Source of the DNA: Pseudomonas sp. ATCC PTA-122608
GTDB taxonomy: Bacteria > Pseudomonadota > Gammaproteobacteria > Pseudomonadales > Pseudomonadaceae
Length of the DNA: 64,000 bases
NCBI RefSeq assembly: GCF_001952855.1
Contig: NZ_LPNO01000016.1
Coordinates: 62,001 to 126,000 of the forward strand
Reading direction: 5' to 3'
The position numbers and the translations under genes are program-made. How positions within the stretch are numbered: the stretch's first letter is position 1; each line of letters opens with the position of its first letter. The notes beneath the pieces are model-generated. The model ran no database searches. It saw only the letters and a list, made by a program, of their open reading frames with translations, and had not been told where the DNA came from. Positions 54,701 to 60,385 of the stretch are shown piece by piece.

Positions 54701-56222
54701 CAGCATGAGCACCGACTCGGTCAACGCGGCCAAGGCGTCGCTGACCTCGGTGTTCAGCTCACTGAAAAACAGCCTCGGCGCCAACACATCGGGCACCGTG
54801 AATATCTTCGTGGCGGACTTCGATACCCAGGTCAATAAATCGGTGGCGATTAACCTGAACGATCCAAACGCGCTGGCGATACTCAAGGGCGTGCTGGATT
54901 CGATGGTCTCAGGTGGCGGCACCAACTATGAAGACGTGTTCAAGGCCACCGCCAACTTCTTCCAGAGCAGCCTGGCGACCGGCAACACCGGCGCGACCAA
55001 CCTGACTTACTTCATCACTGATGGCCAGCCGACATACTTCCAGAACGGCGAACAGACCAATCCGGTGGTCGCCGACTTCTACAACTACTACACCACCGAT
55101 GGCCGTCTGGATGACTACATCAACACCAACAACTATCAGTTGGGCAACGCGTTCTCGATCACCGTCGGCAGCAGCAAGCTGCAACTGATCGACAGCGCCG
55201 GTCAGGTTCACAAGTGGATGCAGAACTGGAACGGCAGCTGGTACGACAGCGGCGTCATCGGCACCGTGCATGCGCAAGGCGACGGCACCTATGAAGTCTC
55301 GTACCTGGACGGCAGCGGTAGCAGCACCAGCTCTGCGACGACCAGCAATTCCGGCAGCGGGTTTGCATTGCTCAGCGGCTTGTCCAGCGTGGAAGCCATT
55401 GGTATCAACAGCGGGGTCAGCCTCAACGACCTCAAACCGTACGACTCGGACGGCAAGCCACAGAGCAACATCGATCCGAAGGACTTGGCCAACGCTATCC
55501 TGGGTCACACCGAGGCGACCTTGCCGGGCTCTGACACCATCAACGGTGGCGACGGCAATGACATCATCTTCGGTGACCTGGTGAGCTTCGGTGGGGTTAC
55601 CGGCGAGGGCTACAACGCGCTGCAGGCCTTCGTCGCACAGAAAACCGGGATGGCCGTCACGGCCGTCACCACGTCGAACGTGCATCAGTACGTGACCGAA
55701 CACTACGCCGACTTTGATGTATCCGGCGCCAAGGACGGGAACGACACGCTGCTGGGCGGCAACGGCGACGACATCCTGTTCGGCCAGGGCGGCAGCGACT
55801 ACCTCGACGGTGGCAAGGGCAATGACATCCTGCTGGGCGGCACGGGCAACGACACGTTGGTTGGCGGCCAGGGCAACGACATCCTGATTGGTGGTTCCGG
55901 CGCTGATTTGTTCGTGTGGAAGTCTGGCGACCTGGGCAACGACGTGATCAAGGACTTCAAGGCTGCGGACGGCGACCGGATTGACCTGCGGGATCTGTTG
56001 AAAGGTGAGAGCGACAGCACCATCGACAACTACCTCAAGATCACCACGGTGGAGGGTGTCTCGACGCTGCAAGTCAGTACCGAAGGCAATCTGAATAAAG
56101 CCGGCGGTCTGGCGAACGCGGATGTGACCATTAAGCTGGAAGGCAACGACTGGTCTCACACCAGCATCAACTCGCTGATCAGCGGTGCCGACCCGACCAT
56201 CAAGATCGATCACACCGCCTAA
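39750..56222 (+). CDS. lapA: LapA, giant cell-surface biofilm adhesin
   Basis: This is a 5490-residue type I secreted RTX adhesin. Residues 1-105 form the retention module (VVAIVKSIVGQVFVISPEGV) that plugs LapE. Two TAAG motifs, 107-110 and 112-115, are the LapG cut region. Four 100-residue repeats (272-671) and thirty-five 102-residue repeats (672-4241) follow. Then come a Calx-beta-like domain, cadherin-like and PA14-like modules, a vWA domain with MIDAS DSSGS (D4981), and RTX nonapeptides (GGDGNDIIFG and a block around residues 5328-5390). The C-terminus ends in the uncleaved secretion signal region. GGAGAAA lies 8 bases upstream of the ATG. The N-terminus stays in LapE until LapG releases it. 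Confidence 0.97.
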   Translation: MSSVVAIVKSIVGQVFVISPEGVRRVLVEGDRLFAGDQVDTGLSGAVSLELADGRTLDLGRETQWSADTPDSSLDLAQATAQAAPSVAELQQAIAAGADPTTDLEATAAGPTAAGTGAAGGGHSFVVLDATAASVAPTIGFPTAGLGVTTSALTQNTGGQASDAGGLVLQASTLTLGATPTITEAGGVLTYTATVTQAPTSDLNITLSNGAVITIPAGQLTGTVNVPLAPNDTPYIDASQISVTVTGTTGGNNLVLTTDPTPAVTQITDTVDTTTVTLTAGNTVTEGGQITYTATLTNPAQTPVTVTLSNGSVITIEAGKSTGTVVVDTPANDVYNNGSTISTTITGATGGNFENLVPATTPAVTTITDSIDTTTVTLTAGNTVTEGGQITYTATLTNPAQTPVTVTLSNGSVITIEAGKSTGTVVVDTPANDVYNNGSTISTTITGTTGGNFENLVPATTPAVTTITDSIDTTTVTLTAGNTVTEGGQITYTATLTNPAQTPVTVTLSNGSVITIEAGKSTGTVVVDTPANDVYNNGSTISTTITGTTGGNFENLVPATTPAVTTITDSIDNTTVSLTAGESVTEGGQITYTATLTNPAQTPVTVTLSNGSVITIEAGKSTGTVVVDTPANDVYNNGSTVSTTITAATGGNFENLVPSTTPAVTTITDSVDTTTVTLSTNDTAITEGGQITYTATLSNEAHAPVTVTLSNGQVITIDAGKTTGTVVFQTPVNDVYNNGSTVSTTITAATGGNFEKLVPDNTNPPTTIISDSIDTTTVTLSTTDTAITEGGQITYTATLSNEAHAPVTVTLSNGQVITIDAGKTTGTVVFQTPVNDVYNNGSTVSTTITTATGGNFEKLVPDNTNPPTTVISDSIDTTTVTLSTTDTAITEGGQITYTATLSNEAQAPVTVTLSNGQVITIDAGKTTGTVVFQTPVNDVYNNGSTVSTTITTATGGNFEKLVPDNTNPPTTVISDSIDTTTVTLSTTDTAITEGGQITYTATLSNEAHAPVTVTLSNGQVITIDAGKTTGTVVFQTPVNDVYNNGSTVSTTISTATGGNFEKLVPDNTNPPTTIISDSIDTTTVTLSTTDTAITEGGQITYTATLSNEAQAPVTVTLSNGQVITIDAGKTTGTVVFQTPVNDVYNNGSTVSTTITTATGGNFEKLVPDNTNPPTTVISDSIDTTTVTLSTTDTAITEGGQITYTATLSNEAHAPVTVTLSNGQVIIIDAGKTTGTVVFQTPVNDVYNNGSTVSTTITTATGGNFEKLVPDNTNPPTTVISDSIDTTTVTLSTNDTAITEGGQITYTATLSNEAHAPVTVTLSNGQVITIDAGKTTGTVVFQTPVNDVYNNGSTVSTTITTATGGNFEKLVPDNTNPPTTVISDSIDTTTVTLSTTDTAITEGGQITYTATLSNEAHAPVTVTLSNGQVITIDAGKTTGTVVFQTPVNDVYNNGSTVSTTITTATGGNFEKLVPDNTNPPTSVISDSIDTTTVTLSTNDTAITEGGQITYTATLSNEAHAPVTVTLSNGQVITIDAGKTTGTVVFQTPVNDVYNNGSTVSTTITTATGGNFEKLVPDNTNPPTTVISDSIDTTTVTLSTTDTAITEGGQITYTATLSNEAHAPVTVTLSNGQVITIDAGKTTGTVVFQTPVNDVYNNGSTVSTTITTATGGNFEKLVPDNTNPPTTVISDSIDTTTVTLSTTDTAITEGGQITYTATLSNEAHAPVTVTLSNGQVITIDAGKTTGTVVFQTPVNDVYNNGSTVSTTITTATGGNFEKLVPDNTNPPTTVISDSIDTTTVTLSTNDTAITEGGQITYTATLSDEAHAPVTVTLSNGQVITIDAGKTTGTVVFQTPVNDVYNNGSTVSTTITTATGGNFEKLVPDNTNPPTTTITDSIDTTTVTLSTNDTAITEGGQITYTATLSNEAHAPVTVTLSNGQVITIDAGKTTGTVVFQTPVNDVYNNGSTVSTTITTATGGNFEKLVPDNTNPPTTIISDSIDTTTVTLSTTDTAITEGGQITYTATLSNEAQAPVTVTLSNGQVITIDAGKTTGTVVFQTPVNDVYNNGSTVSTTITTATGGNFEKLVPDNTNPPTTVISDSIDTTTVTLSTTDTAITEGGQITYTATLSNEAHAPVTVTLSNGQVITIDAGKTTGTVVFQTPVNDVYNNGSTVSTTITTATGGNFEKLVPDNTNPPTTTITDSIDTTTVTLSTTDTAITEGGQITYTATLSNEAHAPVTVTLSNGQVITIDAGKTTGTVVFQTPVNDVYNNGSTVSTTITAATGGNFEKLVPDNTNPPTTTITDSIDTTTVTLSTNDTAITEGGQITYTATLSNEAHAPVTVTLSNGQVITIDAGKTTGTVVFQTPVNDVYNNGSTVSTTISTATGGNFEKLVPDNTNPPTTIISDSIDTTTVTLSTTDTAITEGGQITYTATLSNEAHAPVTVTLSNGQVITIDAGKTTGTVVFQTPVNDVYNNGSTVSTTITAATGGNFEKLVPDNTNPPTTVISDSIDTTTVTLSTNDTAITEGGQITYTATLSNEAHAPVTVTLSNGQVITIDAGKTTGTVVFQTPVNDVYNNGSTVSTTISTATGGNFEKLVPDNTNPPTTIISDSIDTTTVTLSTNDTAITEGGQITYTATLSNEAHAPVTVTLSNGQVITIDAGKTIGTVVFQTPVNDVYNNGSTVSTTISTATGGNFEKLVPDNTNPPTTIISDSIDTTTVTLSTNDTAITEGGQITYTATLSNEAHAPVTVTLSNGQVITIDAGKTTGTVVFQTPVNDVYNNGSTVSTTITTATGGNFEKLVPDNTNPPTTVISDSIDTTTVTLSTTDTAITEGGQITYTATLSNEAHAPVTVTLSNGQVITIDAGKTTGTVVFQTPVNDVYNNGSTVSTTITTATGGNFEKLVPDNTNPPTTVISDSIDTTTVTLSTTDTAITEGGQITYTATLSNEAHAPVTVTLSNGQVITIDAGKTTGTVVFQTPVNDVYNNGSTISTTITAATGGNFEKLVPDNTNPPTTTITDSIDTTTVTLSTNDTAITEGSQITYTATLSNEAHAPVTVTLSNGQVITIDAGKTTGTVVFQTPVNDVYNNGSTVSTTITNATGGNFEKLVPDNTNPPTTVISDSIDTTTVTLSTTDTAITEGGQITYTATLSNEAHAPVTVTLSNGQVITIDAGKTTGTVVFQTPVNDVYNNGSTVSTTITTATGGNFEKLVPDNTNPPTTIISDSIDTTTVTLSTNDTAITEGGQITYTATLSNEAHAPVTVTLSNGQVITIDAGKTTGTVVFQTPVNDVYNNGSTVSTTITTATGGNFEKLVPDNTNPPTTVISDSIDTTTVTLSTNDTAITEGGQITYTATLSNEAHAPVTVTLSNGQVITIDAGKTTGTVVFQTPVNDVYNNGSTVSTTITTATGGNFEKLVPDNTNPPTTVISDSIDTTTVTLSTTDTAITEGGQITYTATLSNEAHAPVTVTLSNGQVITIDAGKTTGTVVFQTPANDVYNNGSTVSTTISTATGGNFEKLVPDNGHPAVTTITDSIDTTTVKLSTTDTAITEGGQITYTATLSNEAHAPVTVTLSNGQVITIDAGKTTGTVVFQTQVNDVYNNGSTVSTTITTATGGNFEKLVPDNTNPPTTVISDSIDTTTVTLSTTDTAITEGGQITYTATLSNEAHAPVTVTLSNGQVITIDAGKTTGTVVFQTPANDVYNNGSTVSTTISTATGGNFEKLVPDNSHPAVTTITDSIDTTTVKLSTTDTAITEGGQITYTATLSNVAHAPVTVTLSNGQVITIDSGKTTGTVVFQTPANDVYNNGSTVSTTITTATGGNFEKLVPDNTNPPTTVISDSIDTTTVTLSTANTAITEGGQITYTATLSNVAHAPVTVTLSNGQVITIDSGKTTGTVVFQTPANDVYNNGSTVSTTITTATGGNFEKLVPDNTNPPTTVISDSIDTTTVTLSTANTAITEGGQITYTATLSNVAHAPVTVTLSNGQVITIDSGKTTGTVVFQTPANDVYNNGSTVSTTISTATGGNFEKLVPDNSHPAVTTITDSIDTTTVKLSTTDTAITEGGQITYTATLSNVAHAPVSVTLSNGQVITIDSGKTTGTVVFQTPANDVYNNGSTVSTTITTATGGNFEKLVPDNTNPPTTVISDSIDTTTVTLSTANTAITEGGQITYTATLSNVAHAPVTVTLSNGQVITVDSGKTTGTVVFQTPPNDVYNNGSTVSTTISTATGGNFEKLVPDNSHPAVTTITDSIDTTTISITGDASVNEGQAAHYTLTLSNPAATDVTVTLKYSGTATDGSDFNGVYTVKIPAGASSATFNVNTLDDKLTEPTETLVITIDKTSGGNFEKLAISGTNGSISTNIIDNDAPPVIDLDANNSSGATGADYKVTFTEGTTGPGVSIADTDIKITDPDSTMLTGATVTLTNAQAGDVLNLGNSVNGITINSNNQTGTITLTLSGSATLADYMTRIQNITFSNSSHDPSTTPRIITVTVTDGGNYSNVATATVNVVAVNDAPVATGSAVTGTEDTPLALAWSNFGVTDVDSPQASLGVKITELPVAGKLQFLAADGVTWSNVTSGQTFTKAQIDGGQLRFMPNANESGTNGYGGTGIGNKQADYAQFKFQPTDGKDLGTAATVKVDITPVADAPNLTVADNAVNSVGLTKQSWNSIANLGTNGNGAAPADLKNAIDNAGTPNTSTTVTTVVSEANVAGGSGSKTSGLIYMEAGKSYTFSGTGDDSLVVNVGGKDVASALWGTNSGKFSGSITPTVSGYYSIEIYHANQSGPGSYNVNVQIGNSAVQPLNASGIPLYTGVSDLINAGVTVSDLHGSNGDGYYTGYKLNEGLENGSVHLSKVTTSLTDTDGSESLSVKISGIPAGSVLTDGAGHTYSAGASTGEVNVTGWDLSTLTIKPPTYYSGQFNLTVTSTSTESLGGSAVTTAQLPVTIYPANYNSITATSGSDNITGTDGNDIVVADIGGLNVVQGKNYNIAFMVDSSGSMSTDSVNAAKASLTSVFSSLKNSLGANTSGTVNIFVADFDTQVNKSVAINLNDPNALAILKGVLDSMVSGGGTNYEDVFKATANFFQSSLATGNTGATNLTYFITDGQPTYFQNGEQTNPVVADFYNYYTTDGRLDDYINTNNYQLGNAFSITVGSSKLQLIDSAGQVHKWMQNWNGSWYDSGVIGTVHAQGDGTYEVSYLDGSGSSTSSATTSNSGSGFALLSGLSSVEAIGINSGVSLNDLKPYDSDGKPQSNIDPKDLANAILGHTEATLPGSDTINGGDGNDIIFGDLVSFGGVTGEGYNALQAFVAQKTGMAVTAVTTSNVHQYVTEHYADFDVSGAKDGNDTLLGGNGDDILFGQGGSDYLDGGKGNDILLGGTGNDTLVGGQGNDILIGGSGADLFVWKSGDLGNDVIKDFKAADGDRIDLRDLLKGESDSTIDNYLKITTVEGVSTLQVSTEGNLNKAGGLANADVTIKLEGNDWSHTSINSLISGADPTIKIDHTA
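40563..41762 (+). repeat. Four tandem 300-bp repeats in lapA (block A)
   Basis: The units begin with DTTTVTLTAGNTVTEGGQ and end with ITDSID. They differ from the next block by GSVITIEAGKST and VVDTPANDVY and are two codons shorter. The fourth copy is the most diverged (DNTTVSLTAGESV). One degenerate unit precedes the block (about 40260-40562). Confidence 0.95.
41763..52472 (+). repeat. Thirty-five tandem 306-bp repeats in lapA (blocks B and C)
   Basis: Each unit is exactly 102 codons with no length change across 10,710 bases. The usual unit has TLSTNDTAITEGGQ or TLSTTDTAITEGGQ, SNEAHAPVTVTLSNGQ and PVNDVYNNGST. The last five copies (from 50943) form a subtype with SNVAHAPV, DSGKT and PANDVY. 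Junction sequences alternate between PPTTVISDSID, PPTTIISDSID and ITDSID types. These are Ig-like extender domains. Confidence 0.97.
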
Positions 56223-56231
56223 GCCTGCGTT

Positions 56232-56259
56232 CATCGGCCGCCCAACCGGGCGGCCGATG
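56232..56259 (+). terminator. Hairpin directly after lapA
   Basis: CATCGGCCGCCC (56232-56243) and GGGCGGCCGATG (56248-56259) form a perfect 12-bp stem with a 4-base loop, 9 bases past the lapA stop. The T tract is poor, so it may rather act as an mRNA 3'-end stabiliser or partial terminator. Confidence 0.7.
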
Positions 56260-56371
56260 TACATTAGTAGCTCGTCACTGGCTCTGTGGGACGATTGCAC
56301 CGCATACTCGCACCCATTACCCACCGTTAGCCTGTGTTGGTGGCTGCGGGCTTCATTGCTGAGGGATTGTT

Positions 56372-56710
56372 ATGTTTTATGTGCAACGTGATGCACACGG
56401 CGGGCTGATTCGCGTAGAGGCCGCCGCCTTCGACGAGTCAACGGAGACGCTACCGGCCGATCACCATGAGATTGAGGCGTGGTATGCCAATACGCTCGTG
56501 GAAACCAGCCTGAATCAGCTCAAGCAAAGCGACCTGGAGATGATTCGGGTTCTGGATGACTTGATTCAGGTGTTGACCAGCAAGGGGGTGATTCGCGTCA
56601 CCGACCTGCCGCCGGCGGCCCAAGCCAAACTGTTGGATCGCAACCAGGCGCGGGAAGCACTCGGCGGGCTGAACAGCTTGATCAACGACGAAGAAACCGG
56701 GTTGATCTGA
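56372..56710 (+). CDS. Small soluble protein encoded between lapA and lapD
   Basis: This is a 112-residue acidic protein starting MFYVQRDAHGGLIRVEAAAF. It is mostly helical in its second half (SLNQLKQSDLEMIRVLDDLI, then LTSKGVIRVTDLPPAAQAKL). GAGGGA precedes the ATG. Homologues at this locus in other pseudomonads are often labelled 'tryptophan synthase subunit beta like'; nothing in the sequence (no PLP lysine motif, a quarter of the enzyme's size) supports that function. Constant presence beside lapA suggests, but does not show, a link to the adhesin system. It ends 42 bases before the convergent lapD stop. Confidence 0.8.
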   Translation: MFYVQRDAHGGLIRVEAAAFDESTETLPADHHEIEAWYANTLVETSLNQLKQSDLEMIRVLDDLIQVLTSKGVIRVTDLPPAAQAKLLDRNQAREALGGLNSLINDEETGLI

Positions 56711-56720
56711 GGCCCCAGAC

Positions 56721-56748
56721 GGTAGCCGCTGCCTCAGCAGCGGCTACC
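56721..56748. terminator. Convergent terminator between the small gene and lapD
   Basis: GGTAGCCGCTGC (56721-56732) and GCAGCGGCTACC (56737-56748) form a perfect 12-bp stem with loop CTCA, placed in the 42-base gap between two convergent genes. It can serve both strands. The T tract is short on both sides. Confidence 0.75.
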
Positions 56749-56752
56749 CGCA

Positions 56753-58699
56753 TTACTTCCAGGGCGCCGGCTCGCCAAACAACTGCCCCTGCACGCCGAA
56801 AACACCCATCTCGCAGATCACCGCCAGCTCACCCTCAGTCTCAACACGCTCAGCGATCAGTGGCAGGTCAATGCTGTGGGCGGCGCGCTGGATCGCTTCG
56901 ATAAACAGGCGTTTGTCGCTCTCTTGGTCGATGTCGCGAATGTAGCTGCCGTCGATCTTCAGGTAGGCCAGGCCCAGGCGCGCCAGGTTGCCGATCATGC
57001 TGAAGCGCCCGCCGAAGCGCTGCAGGCTCAAGGAGAAATTGAGCTCGCGCAGGCGATGGGTCAGTTGCTCAAGCGCCGCTTGTTCCGGCAATTGCTCTTC
57101 GCCGATTTCCAGGGTCAACCGTGGGCCGAGATTGGAGTGTTGACGCAACAACTCGAACACTCGATTCAGGGCTTGAGGGTCGGCCAAGGTCGCGGCCGAC
57201 AGGTTCAGCGCAAGGGATTCGGTGTGGCCGGCCATCTGCTTGAACACCAGCTCCAGCATCATGCGGTCAAGACGCGCCGACCAGCCGAACCGTTCAAGCC
57301 ATGGCAGGAAACGCCCTGCCGCAATCGTCTGCCCCTGGTCGTCCTGCAGGCGTGACAACACCTTGTAGTGCAGCACCACCTGCGGGTCGTGGCTGGCAAC
57401 CACCGGCTGGAAATACAGTTGAAAACGTCGCTCGGTCAACGCCTGGTCGAGCAAGGTATGCCAGGCGTGATGGTCATCGCCAACGCTGGCGGGCGCGCTA
57501 TGGTCCAGGCAGACCCAACTGGTGTCGCCTTGGGTCTCCGCCTGGGCCAAGGCCTGGTCGGCCAGTGTCAGCACGGCTTGCGGTGCGTCGCCATGGTTGA
57601 ACGGTGCCAGGCCGATGTAAGCGACCGGCGTGACATCGCTGGCACCCGTGGCTTGCAGGCTAAGCAGGACGCTTTCCAGGTTTTGCGCCAGCTGCAAGGC
57701 CTCTTCGCGTACCAGCCCCGGCGCCAGCACGGCAAACTCGCCGCCGCGGATCCGGGTGACCAGGTTGTGGGTTTCCGGGTACGGCTCGCACTGACGCAAC
57801 AGTTGCTCGCCCACCGCCTGCAGCAATTGGTCGGTGCGCTGGCCGCCCAGGCGCTGGTTGAGTCCGGCCAGGTCCTTGACCCGCAGGAGCAGCAAATAAC
57901 CGGAGTTGGTCTCCTCCGGATTACTCACCCGGGCGTTAAGTTGCATCTCGAAATAACGCCGGTTAGCCAGGCCGGTGAGGGTGTCTTGGTATGACTCGAC
58001 CCGCAGCCTTTCACTGCGCTCGGCCTGCTCCTGAAACAGCGCCTTGAGTTTCTCCACCATCTGGTTCATCGCCTGCACCACACGACGTAGCTCCGGGGTG
58101 CGCGGCAGTTCTGGCAAGCTCAAGAACTCCCGACGGGCAATCGCGTGGGACTGTTTGACCATGTAGTCCAAGGGCTTCAATTGTCGGCGCAGCAACAGGG
58201 CTCCCAGCACGGCGCTGACAGCGCCACACAGCAACAGCCAGCCAAGGCTGCCAAGCGCGCTTCGCCAGAGCTTGGCCAGGGCGAACATCGGGTGGCTGAC
58301 CACCTCGACCCGTGCCGCCTGCTCCCAGCCACGGTTAACCAAGGCGTCGCCGCCCGCCGGCTCCAGGCCGATCAGGTTGACGAACCATTTGGGCACGCCA
58401 TCGCTGTCGGGGGTACCGTTGCGCTCGACAATAACCTGATCATTTTTCAGGTCCACCACGCGGATGCTGGCGTAGTAACCACTGTCGAAGATTGAGCTGA
58501 CCAGCAACTCCACCATCGCCGGGTCATCAATATTAGGGGTCAGTGACAGCGCCAACGCGGTGGCGGCGTCCTGCGCGTGGGAACGCAACTGGTTGACATA
58601 TTGGGTGCGCGAACTTTCCAGGCTCACCATGAAGCTGCCGCTGAAGGCGACCACCAAAAACAGACAGATAGCGATCAAAAGCTGTTTGAACAGAGACAT
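56753..58699 (-). CDS. lapD: LapD, inner-membrane c-di-GMP receptor controlling LapG
   Basis: This 648-residue protein has a transmembrane helix (7-26), a periplasmic output domain with W125 in GWEQAARVEV (the residue known to grip LapG), and a second helix at about 150-172. A HAMP/S-helix follows. The degenerate GGDEF domain has RGGEF in place of GG(D/E)EF. The degenerate EAL domain has KVLSRL where the catalytic Glu is replaced by Lys. It thus binds c-di-GMP through the EAL domain but should neither make nor break it. In the bound state it sequesters LapG and keeps LapA on the surface. It is the second gene after lapG, 14 bases apart. Confidence 0.96.
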   Translation of the reverse strand: MSLFKQLLIAICLFLVVAFSGSFMVSLESSRTQYVNQLRSHAQDAATALALSLTPNIDDPAMVELLVSSIFDSGYYASIRVVDLKNDQVIVERNGTPDSDGVPKWFVNLIGLEPAGGDALVNRGWEQAARVEVVSHPMFALAKLWRSALGSLGWLLLCGAVSAVLGALLLRRQLKPLDYMVKQSHAIARREFLSLPELPRTPELRRVVQAMNQMVEKLKALFQEQAERSERLRVESYQDTLTGLANRRYFEMQLNARVSNPEETNSGYLLLLRVKDLAGLNQRLGGQRTDQLLQAVGEQLLRQCEPYPETHNLVTRIRGGEFAVLAPGLVREEALQLAQNLESVLLSLQATGASDVTPVAYIGLAPFNHGDAPQAVLTLADQALAQAETQGDTSWVCLDHSAPASVGDDHHAWHTLLDQALTERRFQLYFQPVVASHDPQVVLHYKVLSRLQDDQGQTIAAGRFLPWLERFGWSARLDRMMLELVFKQMAGHTESLALNLSAATLADPQALNRVFELLRQHSNLGPRLTLEIGEEQLPEQAALEQLTHRLRELNFSLSLQRFGGRFSMIGNLARLGLAYLKIDGSYIRDIDQESDKRLFIEAIQRAAHSIDLPLIAERVETEGELAVICEMGVFGVQGQLFGEPAPWK

Positions 58700-58713
58700 C
58701 TGTACAGGTACTC

Positions 58714-59478
58714 CTAGTTGGCAGGCTCGGCTGGAAAGCCTTCCGCACGCATTTGTTTCAACACATCCTGCCAGCGTGACAAGCGTTTGGTATCACCGAC
58801 TTTTTTGTCGCCCTTGGCGCCCGGCAACCATAAGCCTTCAGCATTGAAGGAATAGACAGGCAGCAAGTCGGTACGCTGGCTTGCCGGCTGGATTTCATCG
58901 GTCAGGCTGTCGAGCACCAGCGGCATCGCGTCCGGCGTCGAATAATAGGTCAAGACCATGTGGGCGCGATTCTGACGCAACGCCTTGACGTAGGTAATGC
59001 GCAATTTGTCGCTGGCGACGCCCAGGTGACGCAAGCTGAAATACTTGGCGATTGCATAGTCTTCGCAATCCCCGGCGCCCTTCCACAGGCCTTCGATAGG
59101 GGTTTCCCAATAGTCCACTTGGTGCCACAGGTCGATGTCTTCCACATAGTGCATTTGCTTGTTGAAGAACAGGTTGACTACCTTAAGCTGCTCCAGCTCG
59201 CTGACTTGTTTCTGCGTCGCCAACAACCGTTGCCAGGCATCAATGCGCTGCTGCCCTTCTCCCAACGGGCCGTATAGTGCGGTCGCTTTGCGGCTGATCT
59301 GGGAGAAATCCCAATCGGCATGCAACCCGCCGGGCAATAAGCCAGCCAGCAACAGCACCGAAAAAAGCCAGCGCAGGACCCAAGGGGGAATAAAACGTAC
59401 CGCCAAAGCGTTCAATCCGTAGAAGAAGACGGAGTAGCGTTGGATGGTGAAGGTTCGAATGCTAAAAAACAATGGCAC
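58714..59478 (-). CDS. lapG: LapG, periplasmic cysteine protease that releases LapA
   Basis: This is a bacterial transglutaminase-like cysteine protease (BTLCP, 254 residues as read). The catalytic triad is Cys138 in GDCEDYA, His173 in AHMVL and Asp190 in VLDSLT. The DCED part also carries the calcium-binding acids. A hydrophobic signal segment runs from about 34 to 53 (VLRWLFSVLLLAGLLPGGLHA), so the real start may be downstream of 59478, for example at the GTG in front of RFIPPW. LapG cuts at the TAAG motif of LapA when LapD is not bound to c-di-GMP. Confidence 0.95.
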   Translation of the reverse strand: MPLFFSIRTFTIQRYSVFFYGLNALAVRFIPPWVLRWLFSVLLLAGLLPGGLHADWDFSQISRKATALYGPLGEGQQRIDAWQRLLATQKQVSELEQLKVVNLFFNKQMHYVEDIDLWHQVDYWETPIEGLWKGAGDCEDYAIAKYFSLRHLGVASDKLRITYVKALRQNRAHMVLTYYSTPDAMPLVLDSLTDEIQPASQRTDLLPVYSFNAEGLWLPGAKGDKKVGDTKRLSRWQDVLKQMRAEGFPAEPAN

Positions 59479-59595
59479 GGTGCAATCACCGCAACAGTAC
59501 CTATTTTTCCATAGCCGCCGTAAGACACGGCAAGTCAGAAATGTGGGTCAAAAGACCGCATTGTTGAGTCACTTACAAGCCGAAACCTTGCCTGT

Positions 59596-59638
59596 TTGAC
59601 AAGCTTGTGGACAAACTCTAGTGTGCATTGGATCCAAT
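59596..59638 (+). promoter_or_regulatory. Promoter and operator-like palindrome of the GntR gene
   Basis: TTGACA (59596-59601), a 17-base spacer and TAGTGT (59619-59624) form a sigma70-type promoter. Two bases on lies the perfect 12-bp palindrome ATTGGATCCAAT (59627-59638), at the expected transcription start. AAAGGAGG (59656-59663) follows as ribosome site. The layout suggests autorepression by the GntR protein. Confidence 0.65.
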
Positions 59639-59674
59639 TAGCCACCTCACCCTGAAAAGGAGGATAGCGTAGTC

Positions 59675-60385
59675 GTGACGCAGAAGCCGAACCCCTTGAG
59701 CAGCATCCAGATCAGCGGGCCTATCCCCGCCCATCTTGCTCGCTCCGTGATTGAAGAAACATTGCGCAACGCCATTCTGGATGGTCGCTTGCCCTGCGGC
59801 ACCGCCATGCGCCAACAGGAGCTGGCCAGCTTGTTCGGGGTCAGCCGGATGCCGGTGCGCGAGGCATTGCGTCAACTGGAAGCCCAGTCACTGCTGCATG
59901 TGGTCACCCACAAAGGCGCAGTGGTGGCGCCACTGATTGAAGACCATTCGGCAGAAACCTATGCGCTGCGCATACTCCTGGAATCCGAAGCACTGCGCTT
60001 GTCGATTCCTCTGCTCACTGCCGATGACATTGCCCAGGCTGGCGCCTTCATCGACGCACTGGAACGGGAAAGCGACTACACCGAAATCGGCCGCCTCAAC
60101 CGTCTGTTCCACATGGCGCTGTACGGCAAGGCGGGCAATCAGCGGTTGCTCAAGTTGGTGGAACACGGCTTGAACGAAGAGGAGCGTTTCCTGCGCTTCA
60201 ACCTCGAAGCCATGGGCCTGGGCAAAACGTCCCAGGAAGACCACCGGGAACTGCTGGACCTGGTGGCGAAAAAGAAAATCGAGGAAAGCATCCTGACCTT
60301 GCGTAACCACCTCACCCGCGGCATGGAGGTAATTACGGGTTACCTCAGGAGCCTTGAACAGCGCGACGATAAAACATCGCTGTGA
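59675..60385 (+). CDS. GntR-family regulator with FCD ligand domain
   Basis: This is a 236-residue regulator with a GTG start 11 bases after AAAGGAGG. The winged helix (about residues 18-85) contains RQQELASLFGVSRMPVREAL and RQLEAQSLL, standard for GntR. The helical FCD domain follows, with the metal/ligand-binding pattern that includes HMALYG and the DHRELLDLVAKKK segment. FCD regulators typically sense carboxylic acids and repress adjacent catabolic genes. No catabolic operon is adjacent here, and the next gene is 510 bp away, so its target besides itself is unclear. Confidence 0.9.
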   Translation: MTQKPNPLSSIQISGPIPAHLARSVIEETLRNAILDGRLPCGTAMRQQELASLFGVSRMPVREALRQLEAQSLLHVVTHKGAVVAPLIEDHSAETYALRILLESEALRLSIPLLTADDIAQAGAFIDALERESDYTEIGRLNRLFHMALYGKAGNQRLLKLVEHGLNEEERFLRFNLEAMGLGKTSQEDHRELLDLVAKKKIEESILTLRNHLTRGMEVITGYLRSLEQRDDKTSL

